Numbered from the stretch's first letter, positions 1 to 13,551 are shown. The stretch is 64,000 bases of DNA from Alteromonas marina (GCF_000808575.1 NZ_JWLW01000023.1:1-64000); one strand, 5' to 3'. Translations and numbers: made by a program. Notes: generated by a model from the letters alone, not told the origin.

Positions 1-51
1 TAACTGATCGGCATTAACCAATTGGTCGCTTTTTTCAAATAGCTAAAAACG

Positions 52-3569
<3,518 letters not shown>

Positions 3570-3584
3570 GAGGTCACACTGATG

Positions 3585-3623
3585 AAAGAAAAGAAGCGAG
3601 GTGTGTCAACACACATCGCTTCT
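3585..3623 (-). terminator. Hairpin between dnaN and recF (attenuator-like)
   Basis: Read on the minus strand, arms 3616-3623 and 3592-3599 (AGAAGCGA / TCGCTTCT) pair. An inner GTGTG/CACAC extension continues the stem after one mismatch, and a TTTCTTTC run follows. It lies between the dnaN stop and the recF start, so it may reduce readthrough into recF-gyrB. Function is inferred from structure. Confidence 0.6.
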
Positions 3624-3693
3624 TGAATTGATAATTTTAATAACAAAATAACGTGGATATGCGAAACGCTGCAAATACTTAATGTAGCAGTAA

Positions 3694-4794
3694 CTACAGT
3701 CGCATTGGCATAATTACGTATAACGCGGCGTCATCAGCATCATCTTCGATTAGCGCACTCGCGTTTGAATCTGATAGGCTCACTTTAACACCATCAGATC
3801 CAAGCGCGTTCAATACGTCAATTAGATAGGCAACGTTAAAGCCAATTTCTAAATCGTCACCTTGATACTGAACATCAACGATTTCTTCAGCTTCTTCTTG
3901 CTCTGGGTTATTCGCCGTTATCTTAAGCTCACCAGAAGACAAGTTTAATCGTACGCCTCTAAACTTCTCGTTAGATAGAATGGCCGCACGTGAGAATGCT
4001 TCTTTTAATACAGCTTTACTCGCAATAATTTCCTTGTCGCCATTTTGAGGTAACACACGGCGATAATCAGGAAATCTGCCATCAACTAGTTTCGAAGTGA
4101 AAATGAAATCGTTTGAGAAAATTCGAAGATGGTTGGCGCCTATTTGCACCTTAAGAGATTTGTCATCCTCGCTAATAAGACGAGAAATTTCTAACACGCC
4201 TTTACGTGGAATAATCACCTGACGAGATGGCAACGCGGTCTCATAGTTTAGGCGACAAAGTGCAAGGCGGTGACCGTCTGTTGCAACGGTACGAATGATA
4301 TTCTCTTCCGTTTCAAGGGACATACCATTTAAGTAATAACGTACGTCTTGTTGAGCCATTGAAAAGCTCGTTGCATCAATAAGACGTTTTAGATCACTGC
4401 ACGATAATTCAAACTCAACTTCACCTTCCCAATCTTCTAAATTTGGGTAGTCGTTGGCAGATAAAGTAGAAAGCGTATAACGACCTCGACCGGCACGAAT
4501 AAGTGCTTTGCTGCCGTCTAACGAGAAATGAATATCTGTTCCTTCAGAAATACCACGAATAATATCAAACAGCTTTTTAGCAGGAACAGTAATTTCACCT
4601 TCCGTGAATTCACCTTCTAATTTCACGCTAGAAATTAGTTCTACCTCTAAATCTGTACCAGTAAGCCAAAGTGCGTCCTCACTTACTTTGATGAGAACAT
4701 TGGAAAGAATTGGCAGTGTGTGTCTACGCTCTACAGCACCAGATACCAACTGTAGGGGTTGTAAAAATTGTTCGCGGCTTATAGTAAATTTCAT
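3694..4794 (-). CDS. dnaN: DNA polymerase III subunit beta (sliding clamp)
   Basis: Ring-shaped processivity clamp of the replicative polymerase. At 366 residues it matches the E. coli clamp in length. It begins MKFTISREQFLQPLQLVSGAVERRHTLPILSNVL and ends YVIMPMRL, the typical clamp C-terminus that contributes to the protein-binding pocket. It follows dnaA by 32 bp in the conserved dnaA-dnaN order and precedes recF after a hairpin. No abnormality seen. Confidence 0.98.
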   Translation of the reverse strand: MKFTISREQFLQPLQLVSGAVERRHTLPILSNVLIKVSEDALWLTGTDLEVELISSVKLEGEFTEGEITVPAKKLFDIIRGISEGTDIHFSLDGSKALIRAGRGRYTLSTLSANDYPNLEDWEGEVEFELSCSDLKRLIDATSFSMAQQDVRYYLNGMSLETEENIIRTVATDGHRLALCRLNYETALPSRQVIIPRKGVLEISRLISEDDKSLKVQIGANHLRIFSNDFIFTSKLVDGRFPDYRRVLPQNGDKEIIASKAVLKEAFSRAAILSNEKFRGVRLNLSSGELKITANNPEQEEAEEIVDVQYQGDDLEIGFNVAYLIDVLNALGSDGVKVSLSDSNASALIEDDADDAALYVIMPMRL

Positions 4795-4826
4795 CGCAGT
4801 GCTATCTCGCCTCTAAGGTCGTGGTG

Positions 4827-6485
4827 TTAGGAAGACAAAGTCCTAATGAGGTTCTTATAGTCCTCTTTTATATCATGACTTTCTTCTCTTAGCTGCTCTA
4901 TTTTTCTACAAGCGTGTAAAACCGTAGTGTGGTCTCGTCCACCAAACGCGTTTCCTAGTTCAGGTAAACTGTGGTTGGTAAGTTCTTTGGCCAGCGCCAT
5001 CGCGACTTGGCGAGGACGCGCCACACTACGACTACGTCGTTTAGACAAAATATCAGCTACTTTTATCTTATAATAATCTGCGACGGTTTTCTGAATATTA
5101 TCAACGGTTACCAATTTTTCTTGAAGTGCGAGAAGGTCTCGAAGCGCTTCGCGAACGAAATCAATAGTGATAGGGCGACCGGTAAAGTTTGCGTTAGCAA
5201 TAACACGGTTTAGTGCACCCTCGAGCTCGCGTACGTTTGAACGCAATCGCTTAGCTATAAAGAACGCCACTTCATTAGGTAAGTGAATCCGGTTCTCTGC
5301 CGCTTTGCGCATCAAAATAGCTACTCGGGTTTCAAGCTCTGGTGGCTCTATAGCAATGGTTAAACCCCAACCGAAGCGCGATTTCAATCGATCCTCTACT
5401 CCATCAATCTCTTTAGGATATCTATCAGAAGTAAGGATGATTTGTTGGTTACCTTCAAGAAGCGCATTGAACGTGTGGAAGAACTCTTCTTGTGAACGCT
5501 CTTTATTAGCAAAGAATTGAATATCATCGATAAGTAACGCATCAACGCTGCGATAGAAGCGCTTAAAGTCCTCTATAGCGTTATTTTGTAGTGCCTTAAC
5601 CATATCCTGCACGAAACGCTCTGAATGCATATACACAATTTTAGCGTCACCGTTATTAGCTACGATGCCATTACCCACTGCATGTAATAAGTGAGTTTTA
5701 CCTAAGCCCGTACCACCGTAAATAAACAGTGGGTTGTAAGAACCGCCTGGGTTATTTGCAACTTGAGTTGCAGCCGCACGTGCTAGCTGGTTAGATTTAC
5801 CTTCGACAAAGTTGTCGAATTGATAAGTCGGATTAATATTACTTTTATGCTTCATCGCCTCAGGGATCGGGATCACTTTTGGCGGTGTTGACGATCTTGG
5901 CGCTTGATCTGCGTGTGCATTATATCCATTACGGTCGTGGTCTTGCGCACCGCGATCATTTAGATCCATACCCTGTGTGTATGAAGGTGATTTTGAAAAC
6001 GCATTGTTTTGTCCCTGCTCACCCGCTTGGCTCGCCGTTGATGGCATACCGCTATTCGGCATTGGTGAGTAAGACGATGTGTGCTGCCCATTACTGCCGC
6101 TGTGAACAGACTGGTTACTACTATTATAGTTCTGATACCCTTGACCGCCCGCAGGCGCACTAGGCTTACTTGGTTGATTATTATTAGGCGTATTTGGAGC
6201 AGGTGAAGATCCACTGGTACTTACAGGCTGACTACGGCTTACGCTGTGACGATTCATCACTTCTAAACGCAATTGTGGTGCGTCACTACCGGCAAACTCT
6301 TTTAGTAGTGCGGTAATATTATTCAGGTACTTGTCTCTTACCCAATCAAGTACAAAACGATTGGGAGCATAGAGTGCAACAACGCCTTGTTGTTCTTCAC
6401 AAACAAGAGGTCGTATCCACATACTAAACTGCTGCGTTGGTAGTTCTTGACGCAATCTTTCAAGGCATTGGTTCCACAAGGACAT
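4827..6485 (-). CDS. dnaA: Chromosomal replication initiator protein DnaA
   Basis: AAA+ initiator that binds DnaA boxes and melts oriC. The order is an N-terminal domain I ([26 protein letters not shown]), a long Asn/Gln/Ser/Gly-rich linker at about residues 90-215, then domain III with Walker [14 protein letters not shown] and Walker [13 protein letters not shown]-terminal domain IV carries the DnaA signature around [15 protein letters not shown]. At 552 residues it is longer than the 467 of E. coli, entirely because of the low-complexity linker. It starts the leftward dnaA-dnaN-recF-gyrB run. Consensus DnaA boxes upstream suggest autoregulation. Confidence 0.98.
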   Translation of the reverse strand: MSLWNQCLERLRQELPTQQFSMWIRPLVCEEQQGVVALYAPNRFVLDWVRDKYLNNITALLKEFAGSDAPQLRLEVMNRHSVSRSQPVSTSGSSPAPNTPNNNQPSKPSAPAGGQGYQNYNSSNQSVHSGSNGQHTSSYSPMPNSGMPSTASQAGEQGQNNAFSKSPSYTQGMDLNDRGAQDHDRNGYNAHADQAPRSSTPPKVIPIPEAMKHKSNINPTYQFDNFVEGKSNQLARAAATQVANNPGGSYNPLFIYGGTGLGKTHLLHAVGNGIVANNGDAKIVYMHSERFVQDMVKALQNNAIEDFKRFYRSVDALLIDDIQFFANKERSQEEFFHTFNALLEGNQQIILTSDRYPKEIDGVEDRLKSRFGWGLTIAIEPPELETRVAILMRKAAENRIHLPNEVAFFIAKRLRSNVRELEGALNRVIANANFTGRPITIDFVREALRDLLALQEKLVTVDNIQKTVADYYKIKVADILSKRRSRSVARPRQVAMALAKELTNHSLPELGNAFGGRDHTTVLHACRKIEQLREESHDIKEDYKNLIRTLSS

Positions 6486-7110
6486 GGTACGTAGTTAGCT
6501 CCCGTAACTCGCTAGAAAACCAACTCCTGAAAAGCCAAGCATAAAGAAAGCAGGCACTAAAAAGCGCCATTAGAAGAAAATAGCGTTGGAAGTGTTGGGT
6601 AGCAGCGAGAAATTAAGTTATCGTTTTAATCGCTGTGGATTATCTTACTTTATCAACACAATGTAAATGGCGATCCCGAACGATCTTTTCGATCAAAACA
6701 ACAAACATCTGATTAGTAAGCTTTTTTCTTTTAGATCAAATCAAACTATAACGAGAAAAATTCATTCTAAATTTGTGCTAAAAAACCGTTAGATCACCTT
6801 GCTTTTTATATCCATCTCTGTGTTTTTCACAACGCACTGTGGATAACCTAACCAAATTTAACGCGTTATTCACAGACTATTTGTACGAAAACTGCGTTAT
6901 CGATTAAGCTATCGGTTAGAAAATGCAAAAATTGTTCACTTATTCATCCGAAAAGCGAGAATATACATTGACAGCACGCCCCGAGATCTCTAGAATTCAG
7001 CGTCCTTTTTCGATGGGCTTTTCTGGTGAAAACACCACATTGTTCTGGCAACAGCATAATGTGTTACCAAAAACGCCTATGTTTAACTAAATATAAGTGA
7101 GACTTTGGTC
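6486..7110. promoter_or_regulatory. dnaA/rpmH divergent region with DnaA boxes
   Basis: A 625-bp AT-rich gap between divergent dnaA and rpmH. Two consensus DnaA boxes are visible: TGTGGATAA at 6838-6846 and TTATTCACA at 6866-6874. One-mismatch versions lie at 6634-6642 (TGTGGATTA) and 6650-6658 (TTATCAACA). Six GATC sites occur (6672, 6682, 6691, 6734, 6792, 6985). In pseudomonads this same gene junction contains oriC. Here it probably holds the dnaA and rpmH promoters and may be a second or ancestral origin element. Confidence 0.75.
6968..6996 (+). promoter_or_regulatory. Probable sigma-70 promoter of rpmH
   Basis: A perfect -35 TTGACA at 6968-6973, a 17-nt spacer and a near-consensus -10 TAGAAT at 6991-6996. 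It faces rpmH, about 115 bp upstream of its start. Strong expression would suit the ribosomal protein gene. Confidence 0.75.
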
Positions 7111-7245
7111 ATGAAAAGAACATTTCAACCGAGCAATCTAAAGCGCAAGCGTTCTCACGGTTTTCGTGCTCGTATGGCGACTAAAAATGGTCGTAAAGTA
7201 CTAGCAGCTCGCCGTGCAAAAGGCCGCGCTCGTCTTTCAGCTTAA
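7111..7245 (+). CDS. rpmH: 50S ribosomal protein L34
   Basis: A 44-residue, highly basic ribosomal protein of the large subunit. The translation begins [20 protein letters not shown] and ends [11 protein letters not shown], essentially the family consensus over its full length. It heads the rpmH-rnpA-yidD-yidC cluster and is divergent from dnaA, the classical arrangement. The strong promoter at 6968-6996 lies upstream. Confidence 0.98.
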   Translation: MKRTFQPSNLKRKRSHGFRARMATKNGRKVLAARRAKGRARLSA

Positions 7246-7260
7246 TTGAAAGACGCCAAA

Positions 7261-7620
7261 GTGGGCGAGAATAATTTTTCTAGGGAGTTACGTCTGTTAA
7301 CTCCCACCCACTTTACCTATGTGTTTGATAACGCAACCCCAGCTGTATCTCCCTCTTTTACTGTTCTAGCCAGAAAAAATACACTTTCAACTCCTCGTTT
7401 AGGCATTACGCTCGCGAAAAAACGTATCCGTAAAGCTCACGATAGAAATCGTTTGAAGCGATTAGTCAGAGAAAGTTTTAGGCATAAACAGCACAACTTA
7501 CCCAATGTCGATATTATCGTTATTGGCAAGTCAGGCGCTGACAACCTTAGCAACCAAGAAGTTTTCGCTACATTGGACAAGCTATGGAAAAAATTAAACA
7601 AGCGTTGCGGCAACTCTTAA
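7261..7620 (+). CDS. rnpA: Ribonuclease P protein component
   Basis: Protein subunit that assists the RNase P RNA in tRNA 5' maturation. The RNR signature region [22 protein letters not shown] is present near the middle. I chose the GTG at 7261 because the protein then begins like E. coli RnpA (five residues before SRELRLLTP) and is 119 residues. A TTG directly after the rpmH stop at 7246 would add five residues but has no ribosome-binding site. The 3' end overlaps yidD by 37 nt. Confidence 0.95.
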   Translation: MGENNFSRELRLLTPTHFTYVFDNATPAVSPSFTVLARKNTLSTPRLGITLAKKRIRKAHDRNRLKRLVRESFRHKQHNLPNVDIIVIGKSGADNLSNQEVFATLDKLWKKLNKRCGNS

Positions 7621-7853
7621 TTGTAGTGCCTTTGGCATTGATAAAATTTTATCAATGGTTCATTTCCCCTATGTTAGGGCAACGATGTCGTTTCCATCCT
7701 TCTTGTTCTTGGTATGCTATAGACGCATTAAAAACGCACGGATTAGTAAAAGGCGGTTGGTTATCTATTAAACGCATATTAAAATGCCACCCTTTGCATG
7801 CCGGCGGATATGATCCAGTGCCGGAAAAACAACAAGATAAACACTCAAAATAA
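7584..7853 (+). CDS. yidD: Membrane protein insertion efficiency factor YidD
   Basis: Small membrane-associated protein of 89 residues, in a family implicated in YidC-dependent insertion. The conserved core [34 protein letters not shown], with its cysteines, and the later [13 protein letters not shown] are clear. It sits between rnpA and yidC and overlaps both the rnpA end and the extended yidC frame, as in many bacteria. Confidence 0.95.
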   Translation: MEKIKQALRQLLIVVPLALIKFYQWFISPMLGQRCRFHPSCSWYAIDALKTHGLVKGGWLSIKRILKCHPLHAGGYDPVPEKQQDKHSK

Positions 7854-7863
7854 AGAGACCTCT

Positions 7864-9522
7864 ATGGAATCGCAACGTAGTTTTCTGATAATTGGCCTTG
7901 CGCTAGTTAGCTTTTTGCTTTGGCAATCATGGCAAAAAGATTATGGGCCACAGCCAGTTGTGCCTGTTGAGCAACAACAAACGCAAGAGACATCACAAGG
8001 CGTACCGTCATTTAATGACAATGGCAGCGAAGATGTACCTAGTAGTGATAGCGTTCCTGCTGCACAACCTGTCGCAGCGGCGCAAAGCTCAAACCGCATT
8101 ATTGAAGTAAAGACCGATACGCTTGATTTACGCATCGATTTGCTAGGCGGCGATGTAGTATCAGCAGACTTACTTAAGTTTCCGGTAGAGCAAGGTTCGG
8201 ATATTCCTTACAGCCTACTTCGCTCTGGCAACGGTCTTTATGTAGCGCAAAGTGGCCTAATCGGTGCTCAAGGGCCTGATGCAAGCAGCAGTGGCCGCCC
8301 GGTGTATAATGCACAAAGTGACTATTATGAAATGACTGGCGACACCCTTGTTATTCCTCTTACATGGAAAAACAATCAAGGCTTGTCAGTTACCAAAACC
8401 TTCACTTTCACTAAAGGTCAGTACGACGTAAACGTAAGCTATAGCGTGGAAAATGGTACTGGCAGCGCAGCAACGGTTCAGCCGTATGCACAGCTTAAAC
8501 AAGTGATGGAGTTTGAAGACGACAGCAACATGTTTATGCCAACGTACCGTGGTGCTGCATATTCAACAGAAGATGACCGCTACCAGAAGTACTCGTTTGA
8601 CGAGATTGAAGATGACAACCTACGCGAAACCACGAAAGCGGGTTGGGTTGGCATGCTTGAACATTACTTTGTATCAGCATGGGTACCTTCTCAAGAGCAA
8701 ACGAACACGCTTTATTCTCGTAACCTGAAAAATCAGTATGCGGTAATTGGTGTATTGTCTCCGTCTGAAAGCGTAGCGCCTGGTGAAACCAAAACCCTTG
8801 CGTCTACCCTTTATATGGGTCCTAAAGATCAAGAAAGCCTAGCGAAGATTGCGCGCGGCCTAGACCTAACCGTTGATTACGGTATTCTTTTCTGGATTTC
8901 ACAGCCGCTGTTCGCCCTTCTTACCTTCCTTCATAGCCTAGTTAATAACTGGGGTGTGGCAATTATCCTTATCACTATTGTAGTAAAAGGCGCGATGTAC
9001 TGGCTAACTAAGAAGCAATACGAGTCAATGGCACGTATGCGCAACTTAGCACCTAAGATGCAGCAGCTAAAAGACCGTTTTGGCGACGACAGACAAAAAA
9101 TGTCTCAAGCTATGATGGAGCTTTACCGCAAAGAGAAAGTAAACCCAATGGGCGGTTGCTTACCTCTTCTTCTGCAAATGCCTATCTTCCTTGCGCTTTA
9201 TTGGGTACTGATGGAAAGTGTTGAACTACGCCATGCAGACTTTGTGCTTTGGATCACTGACCTGTCTACAAAAGACCCGTACTTTGTGCTGCCAATTCTA
9301 ACTGGCGCAAGTATGTACCTATTGCAAAAACTTCAGCCAACCACCATTACTGATCCAATGCAGCAGAAAATCATGCAATGGATGCCGGTAGCAATGAGTG
9401 TATTCTTCCTGTGGTTCCCTGCAGGTCTGGTACTATACTGGCTAGTCAGTAACGTGATTACCTTGGTTCAAGCCAAAATGATTTATGCTTCAATGGAGAA
9501 GCGGGGCATCAGCAGTAAATAA
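7864..9522 (+). CDS. yidC: Membrane protein insertase YidC
   Basis: Inner-membrane insertase acting alone or with SecYEG. The start ATG at 7864 gives 552 residues and an N-terminal anchor (SFLIIGLALVSFLLWQSW); an upstream in-frame extension overlaps yidD and is unlikely. A Gln/Ser-rich linker and the large periplasmic domain (about 70-340) follow. The conserved core of five membrane segments begins near residue 350 (LFWISQPLFALLTFLH, NWGVAIILITIVVKGAMYWLT, MGGCLPLLLQMPIFLALYWVL). A strong terminator follows. Confidence 0.97.
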   Translation: MESQRSFLIIGLALVSFLLWQSWQKDYGPQPVVPVEQQQTQETSQGVPSFNDNGSEDVPSSDSVPAAQPVAAAQSSNRIIEVKTDTLDLRIDLLGGDVVSADLLKFPVEQGSDIPYSLLRSGNGLYVAQSGLIGAQGPDASSSGRPVYNAQSDYYEMTGDTLVIPLTWKNNQGLSVTKTFTFTKGQYDVNVSYSVENGTGSAATVQPYAQLKQVMEFEDDSNMFMPTYRGAAYSTEDDRYQKYSFDEIEDDNLRETTKAGWVGMLEHYFVSAWVPSQEQTNTLYSRNLKNQYAVIGVLSPSESVAPGETKTLASTLYMGPKDQESLAKIARGLDLTVDYGILFWISQPLFALLTFLHSLVNNWGVAIILITIVVKGAMYWLTKKQYESMARMRNLAPKMQQLKDRFGDDRQKMSQAMMELYRKEKVNPMGGCLPLLLQMPIFLALYWVLMESVELRHADFVLWITDLSTKDPYFVLPILTGASMYLLQKLQPTTITDPMQQKIMQWMPVAMSVFFLWFPAGLVLYWLVSNVITLVQAKMIYASMEKRGISSK

Positions 9523-9542
9523 CACGCTGATCAATGAATTAT

Positions 9543-9567
9543 ACAGCCCGCCTATGCGGGCTGTTTT
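9543..9567 (+). terminator. Rho-independent terminator after yidC
   Basis: A perfect 9-bp stem, ACAGCCCGC (9543-9551) with GCGGGCTGT (9556-9564), a 4-nt loop and a run of T. It closes the rpmH-yidC cluster, 20 bp after the yidC stop. Confidence 0.9.
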
Positions 9568-9586
9568 GTCTTAAGAGGAATAACCT

Positions 9587-10069
9587 GTGCCATCATTTGA
9601 TATTGTTTCTGAAATCAACATGGAAGAAGTACGCAACGCCACTGAAAACGCAAGCCGTGAGCTATCAACGCGTTTCGACTTTCGCGGTATTGACGCGAGC
9701 TTTGAGTACAAAGATAAAACCGTAGTCATGAAAGCTGAAGCTGAATTCCAACTTCAGCAAATGGAAAGCATGTTTCGAACGGCGATGTCTAAACGTAACG
9801 TAGACACTTCATCTATGGATGTTAAACCCTACGATGCCCACGGTAGAACTTACCGTCAGACCATTACCTTTAAAGAAGGTATTGAGCAGCCGATGGCGAA
9901 GAAGATTGTGAAGCTGGTGAAAGACGCAAAAATCAAAGTGCAAACGGCTATTCAAGGCGAAGAACTTCGCGTAACAGGTAAAAAGCGTGATGATTTGCAG
10001 CAAGTTATTTCGCTGATTAAAGAGTCGAACTTAGGCCAACCTTTTCAATTTAAAAACTTCCGCGACTAA
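9587..10069 (+). CDS. yajQ: YajQ family nucleotide-binding protein
   Basis: A 160-residue cytoplasmic protein of the YajQ/UPF0234 family. Some members bind cyclic di-GMP and act with transcription factors; the family has two RNP-like domains. It begins [33 protein letters not shown], the diagnostic family start, and ends [13 protein letters not shown]. The start is GTG at 9587 preceded by AAGAGGAATAAC. It lies 2 bp before mnmE, so the two are probably co-transcribed. Confidence 0.93.
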   Translation: MPSFDIVSEINMEEVRNATENASRELSTRFDFRGIDASFEYKDKTVVMKAEAEFQLQQMESMFRTAMSKRNVDTSSMDVKPYDAHGRTYRQTITFKEGIEQPMAKKIVKLVKDAKIKVQTAIQGEELRVTGKKRDDLQQVISLIKESNLGQPFQFKNFRD

Positions 10070-10071
10070 TT

Positions 10072-11460
10072 ATGGAATCACTCACCCTTTCTACCGACAC
10101 TATTACCGCACAAGCGACAGCGCCCGGTCGTGGCGGCGTAGGTATAGTACGTGTTTCAGGTCCTAAGGCTAAAGCCATCGCAGAGGCGTTAGTACCAAGC
10201 GCACTAACACCACGTCTTGCGACCTATACGCCGTTTGTTGATGCTAACAACAGCGTAATAGACCAGGGCATAGCACTGTTTTTTAAAGGGCCTAACTCAT
10301 TTACTGGTGAAGATGTACTTGAACTGCAGGGCCATGGCGGTCAAGTTGTCATGGACATGCTGATTGATGCCGTGCTTGCAACGGGCCATGCCCGACTTGC
10401 CAATCCAGGTGAATTCAGTGAACAGGCCTTTTTAAATGATAAATTAGACCTTGCGCAAGCAGAGGCGATTGCCGACTTGATTGATGCAAGCTCTAAACAG
10501 GCAGCCAAAAGTGCGTTGCGCTCCCTACAGGGTGAGTTTTCTACACAAATTCAAACGCTATCTGACCAAATCGTGCACCTTCGTATGTACGTAGAAGCGG
10601 CCATCGATTTCCCTGAAGAGGAAATTGATTTCTTATCTGACGGGAAAGTATCAGGTGACTTAAGCGCAATTATGCAAAGCTTAACCAAAGTACGCGAGCA
10701 GGCTAAACAAGGCACCTTGTTACGCGAAGGTATGCAGGTGGTGATTGCGGGGCGCCCTAACGCCGGTAAATCGAGCTTATTAAATGCCCTGGCAGGACGT
10801 GATAGCGCCATTGTTACCGATATAGCCGGTACCACGCGAGACGTACTTAAAGAGCATATTCACATTGATGGTATGCCGGTGCACATTATCGACACAGCGG
10901 GACTTCGAGAAAGCCCAGATAAAGTGGAACAAATTGGTATTGAGCGCGCGTGGCAAGCTATCAATGAAGCTGACCACGTATTATTCGTTGTAGACTCTAC
11001 CGCAACTGCTGTTATCGACCCTTATGAAATATGGCCAGAATTTATGGCCCGATTGCCACAAGGCATCCCCGTTACCGTAGTTCGTAACAAGGCCGACCTT
11101 AGTATCTTAGATATTGGACAAAGCACGGTTGCCACCGAGCAAGGTGATATCTCAGTCATTAATCTATCAGCCAAAGAAGGTAGCGGCGTCGACACGCTAA
11201 AAGCACATCTGGCAAAAACCATGGGCTTCGATACTACAACGGAAGGCCAATTTATTGCGCGCAGACGACACATAGACGCACTCGACCAAGCCTACAGTTA
11301 TGTAAGCACAGGCGAACAACAACTACACGACGCTATGGCGGGCGAGTTACTTGCTGAAGAATTGCGCTTGGCGCATCAGGCACTATGTGAGATAACCGGT
11401 GAATTCACGTCAGACGATCTACTTGGTAAGATTTTTTCATCGTTCTGTATCGGCAAATAG
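10072..11460 (+). CDS. mnmE: tRNA uridine-5-carboxymethylaminomethyl modification GTPase MnmE
   Basis: GTPase that with MnmG modifies the wobble uridine (U34) of certain tRNAs. It has 462 residues. The N-terminal formyl-tetrahydrofolate-binding domain ([23 protein letters not shown]) comes first. The G domain follows with G1 GRPNAGKSS near residue 226, G2 GTTRD, G3 DTAGLR and G4 NKAD. The helical C-terminus ends in the conserved FCIGK, whose cysteine is characteristic. Its partner mnmG lies 3 kb downstream, past oriC. Confidence 0.98.
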   Translation: MESLTLSTDTITAQATAPGRGGVGIVRVSGPKAKAIAEALVPSALTPRLATYTPFVDANNSVIDQGIALFFKGPNSFTGEDVLELQGHGGQVVMDMLIDAVLATGHARLANPGEFSEQAFLNDKLDLAQAEAIADLIDASSKQAAKSALRSLQGEFSTQIQTLSDQIVHLRMYVEAAIDFPEEEIDFLSDGKVSGDLSAIMQSLTKVREQAKQGTLLREGMQVVIAGRPNAGKSSLLNALAGRDSAIVTDIAGTTRDVLKEHIHIDGMPVHIIDTAGLRESPDKVEQIGIERAWQAINEADHVLFVVDSTATAVIDPYEIWPEFMARLPQGIPVTVVRNKADLSILDIGQSTVATEQGDISVINLSAKEGSGVDTLKAHLAKTMGFDTTTEGQFIARRRHIDALDQAYSYVSTGEQQLHDAMAGELLAEELRLAHQALCEITGEFTSDDLLGKIFSSFCIGK

Positions 11461-11557
11461 CGTGACCAATAAAGTTATAAGTAAGATGGTGAATAACGTA
11501 ACGGATAAGCCGTACTTACGTTAAGACGACAATCGTAAATAGAGAAGCAACCCAATA

Positions 11558-11995
11558 ATGAGCAAGCATTTTGAAATCATCGTTGGCACCATGTTAGGCG
11601 CCGCAGAATACGTGGCAGATGCCATTGCGGAAAAACTTGATGCGAGCGGGCACACCCACACTATTCACGCTGAACCAAATTTAGATGAGATTAAAACAGA
11701 ATCAACGTGGATCGTGTGTACATCAACACACGGTGCTGGCGAATTACCTGACAACATCCAGCCGTTCGCAAAGCAGTTAGAGAGCGCAGATTTAAGCGCA
11801 GTAAACGCCTACGTTATTGGGCTAGGTGACACCAGTTACGACACCTTTTGTTTCGGCGCAAAAGAAATGGAAAAACATATTAAAAATGCAGGTGGCACGT
11901 TAATCACCGACGCGCTATACATTGATGTGCTAGAACACCCTATCCCTGAAGATGCCGCTGTGGAATGGTTTGACGAAAAGCTGGCCAATGCTTAA
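11558..11995 (+). CDS. mioC: Flavodoxin-like protein MioC
   Basis: A 145-residue FMN-binding flavodoxin homologue with the pattern of E. coli MioC: the phosphate loop GTMLGAAEYVA near residue 10, STHGAGELPDN, and GLGDTSYDTFCFGAKE. In E. coli, mioC directly borders oriC. Here a dnaT/dnaC-like pair has come between mioC and the origin. Its biochemical role is poorly defined; it has been linked to biotin synthase electron supply in E. coli. Confidence 0.93.
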   Translation: MSKHFEIIVGTMLGAAEYVADAIAEKLDASGHTHTIHAEPNLDEIKTESTWIVCTSTHGAGELPDNIQPFAKQLESADLSAVNAYVIGLGDTSYDTFCFGAKEMEKHIKNAGGTLITDALYIDVLEHPIPEDAAVEWFDEKLANA

Positions 11996-12022
11996 CAAGC
12001 GTTTTTACGTGGAACCAATGCG

Positions 12023-12691
12023 ATGAACAGCAACCTTACCCAAGCTGAACTGGCGGCGTTGCAATCTCCCCTTTCTAACGATTGCCGGGTACTGTATTTA
12101 CTTGGGCTTCGAACAGGTGCAAATTCGGCAACGACATCGTCAGCACCTATTGATTATAAGCAATTATTGAACTTGCTAAACGGCGACAGCAAAGACGAGC
12201 CTTACCAACGCGGTCGTCAAATCAATAGCTTGGTGAAGCAGCTTGAACAAGTAGGTTTGGTTGCCCTGCCCCTTGAACTTGATCTTGAGCATACAATCAA
12301 CGGGAAAACCCTACTTCTTCCGCTTCTAAGCGAGCCGCAGTCAGACTTCGACCAACTACATGCCCGTCATAGCGCCATGACCCCTAATTGGACGCCCAAC
12401 AAGGCGTTGTTTGAAGAAATGGCCTCGCTACTGGGTATTATCGATAAAACATTTGATGACAACGAGGTGGGTGAATTCATTGCCTATTGGTTAGGAAGAC
12501 CAAGTTCAGTGTTTAGCGAATTCCAATGGACACAAAAGTTTGCCAACAATATCAAGCGCAAGCGTCTCGCTTCAGGCTACGCCCCAACAAAGGTGGTGGG
12601 AACGCAACAAGTGAAAGTTGCAGCCGGCATAGAAGCAGATGATAATGCTAGAAAGCTGGTGGAAAAGTATGCCGCAACTAAGAAGAGTTAA
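12023..12691 (+). CDS. DnaT-like primosomal protein
   Basis: A 222-residue protein whose C-terminal half (about 119-178: MTPNWTPNKALFEEMA, VGEFIAYWLGRPS, FQWTQKFANNIKR) matches the DnaT single-strand DNA-binding domain that helps deliver DnaB/DnaC during primosome assembly. The N-terminal half looks like a winged-helix-type domain (about 1-115) and is unlike classical DnaT. It is separated by 6 bp from a DnaC-like gene, which supports a loader role. The family call is good; the exact role is inferred. Confidence 0.82.
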   Translation: MNSNLTQAELAALQSPLSNDCRVLYLLGLRTGANSATTSSAPIDYKQLLNLLNGDSKDEPYQRGRQINSLVKQLEQVGLVALPLELDLEHTINGKTLLLPLLSEPQSDFDQLHARHSAMTPNWTPNKALFEEMASLLGIIDKTFDDNEVGEFIAYWLGRPSSVFSEFQWTQKFANNIKRKRLASGYAPTKVVGTQQVKVAAGIEADDNARKLVEKYAATKKS

Positions 12692-12697
12692 TTCGTT

Positions 12698-13525
12698 ATG
12701 GATCGTATAACCGACAAAATTGCTAATTTAGCGAGAGCGCTCAACAAAGACGTCGATCCCAATCGTGAATACATCGACTATAAAACGCTGCGTAAGCAGT
12801 ACGAGGCGAAAGCGAACGAAGAAGTATCACAACTACAGCAGCGTAGTAAAAAAGCGCGTGTAGAGGCTATTCATGGCCGTTCTGATCTGAATCCTAAATG
12901 GACCTTCGCCAACTTAGTTGAAGACAGTGACGATGTGATTGAAGCCGTATCTATAGCTCAGTCTTTTATTGCTGCCCATGACGACCCTGCATGGCGTCAA
13001 AGCGGCTCGCATATGATGCTGTTTTACGGCGATTACGGTCGTGGTAAATCACATATTGCCGGTGCCATTGCCCATCAACTTATAGAGCAGTACGAAATTT
13101 CAGTGCTTTATCGTCAACTGTCTACACTGCTTGAAATGCGCAATTTCTCGTTTGATTTTGGGGCTTCGGACAACGCGGGGCAGCGCTTCAGGGAGATCAA
13201 TCAGGAACTGCTAGACGTTGATCTGCTTATTCTTGATGAGGTGTGTGTAAACGAAAGCGTGTTAAAGAAAAATGCGCAGAGTTGGTTTGGTAATCTGCTA
13301 AGACAACGCTTGGTAAACAAGAAAAACTGTATTTTGATCACCAATCACAATTTAGCCGAACTTGAAAATGCCCTTGGCCCCTATTGTTTTGAGTCGATTA
13401 AAGAGTACGACACTTACAAAGTTAGGTTCCAAGGTCCAAGCCGCCGTGAAGGCTTAACCATTGAACAAGAAGACATGCAAGGCTCTGTTTCACAGCCACG
13501 CTATCAACCCAACCAGGTGCGCTAA
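12698..13525 (+). CDS. DnaC-like replicative helicase loader ATPase
   Basis: A 275-residue AAA+ protein of the DnaC/IstB type. Walker A is GDYGRGKS at 111-118, Walker B LLILDEV at about 176-182, and a sensor-like ITNHN near 215; the C-terminus carries basic residues. The N-terminus (about 1-90) is helical and would be the DnaB-contacting part. With the DnaT-like protein directly upstream it forms a DnaTC loader pair beside oriC. The stop codon falls in the loop of a perfect hairpin, so terminator and gene end overlap. Confidence 0.85.
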   Translation: MDRITDKIANLARALNKDVDPNREYIDYKTLRKQYEAKANEEVSQLQQRSKKARVEAIHGRSDLNPKWTFANLVEDSDDVIEAVSIAQSFIAAHDDPAWRQSGSHMMLFYGDYGRGKSHIAGAIAHQLIEQYEISVLYRQLSTLLEMRNFSFDFGASDNAGQRFREINQELLDVDLLILDEVCVNESVLKKNAQSWFGNLLRQRLVNKKNCILITNHNLAELENALGPYCFESIKEYDTYKVRFQGPSRREGLTIEQEDMQGSVSQPRYQPNQVR

Positions 13526-13536
13526 TAGCACCTGGT
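13512..13536 (+). terminator. Hairpin at the end of dnaC-like gene
   Basis: ACCAGGTGC (13512-13520) pairs perfectly with GCACCTGGT (13528-13536) around a 7-nt loop that contains the TAA stop of the upstream gene. A pyrimidine-rich stretch (TTCCCCTCTCTC) follows. It is the first of two hairpins before oriC. Confidence 0.7.
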
Positions 13537-13551
13537 TTCCCCTCTCTCGAA

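Noticed and set aside
12698-13525. IstB transposition protein of an IS21-type element
   Set aside because: The gene is preceded by a DnaT-domain protein, no IstA transposase or terminal repeats are present, and it borders oriC.
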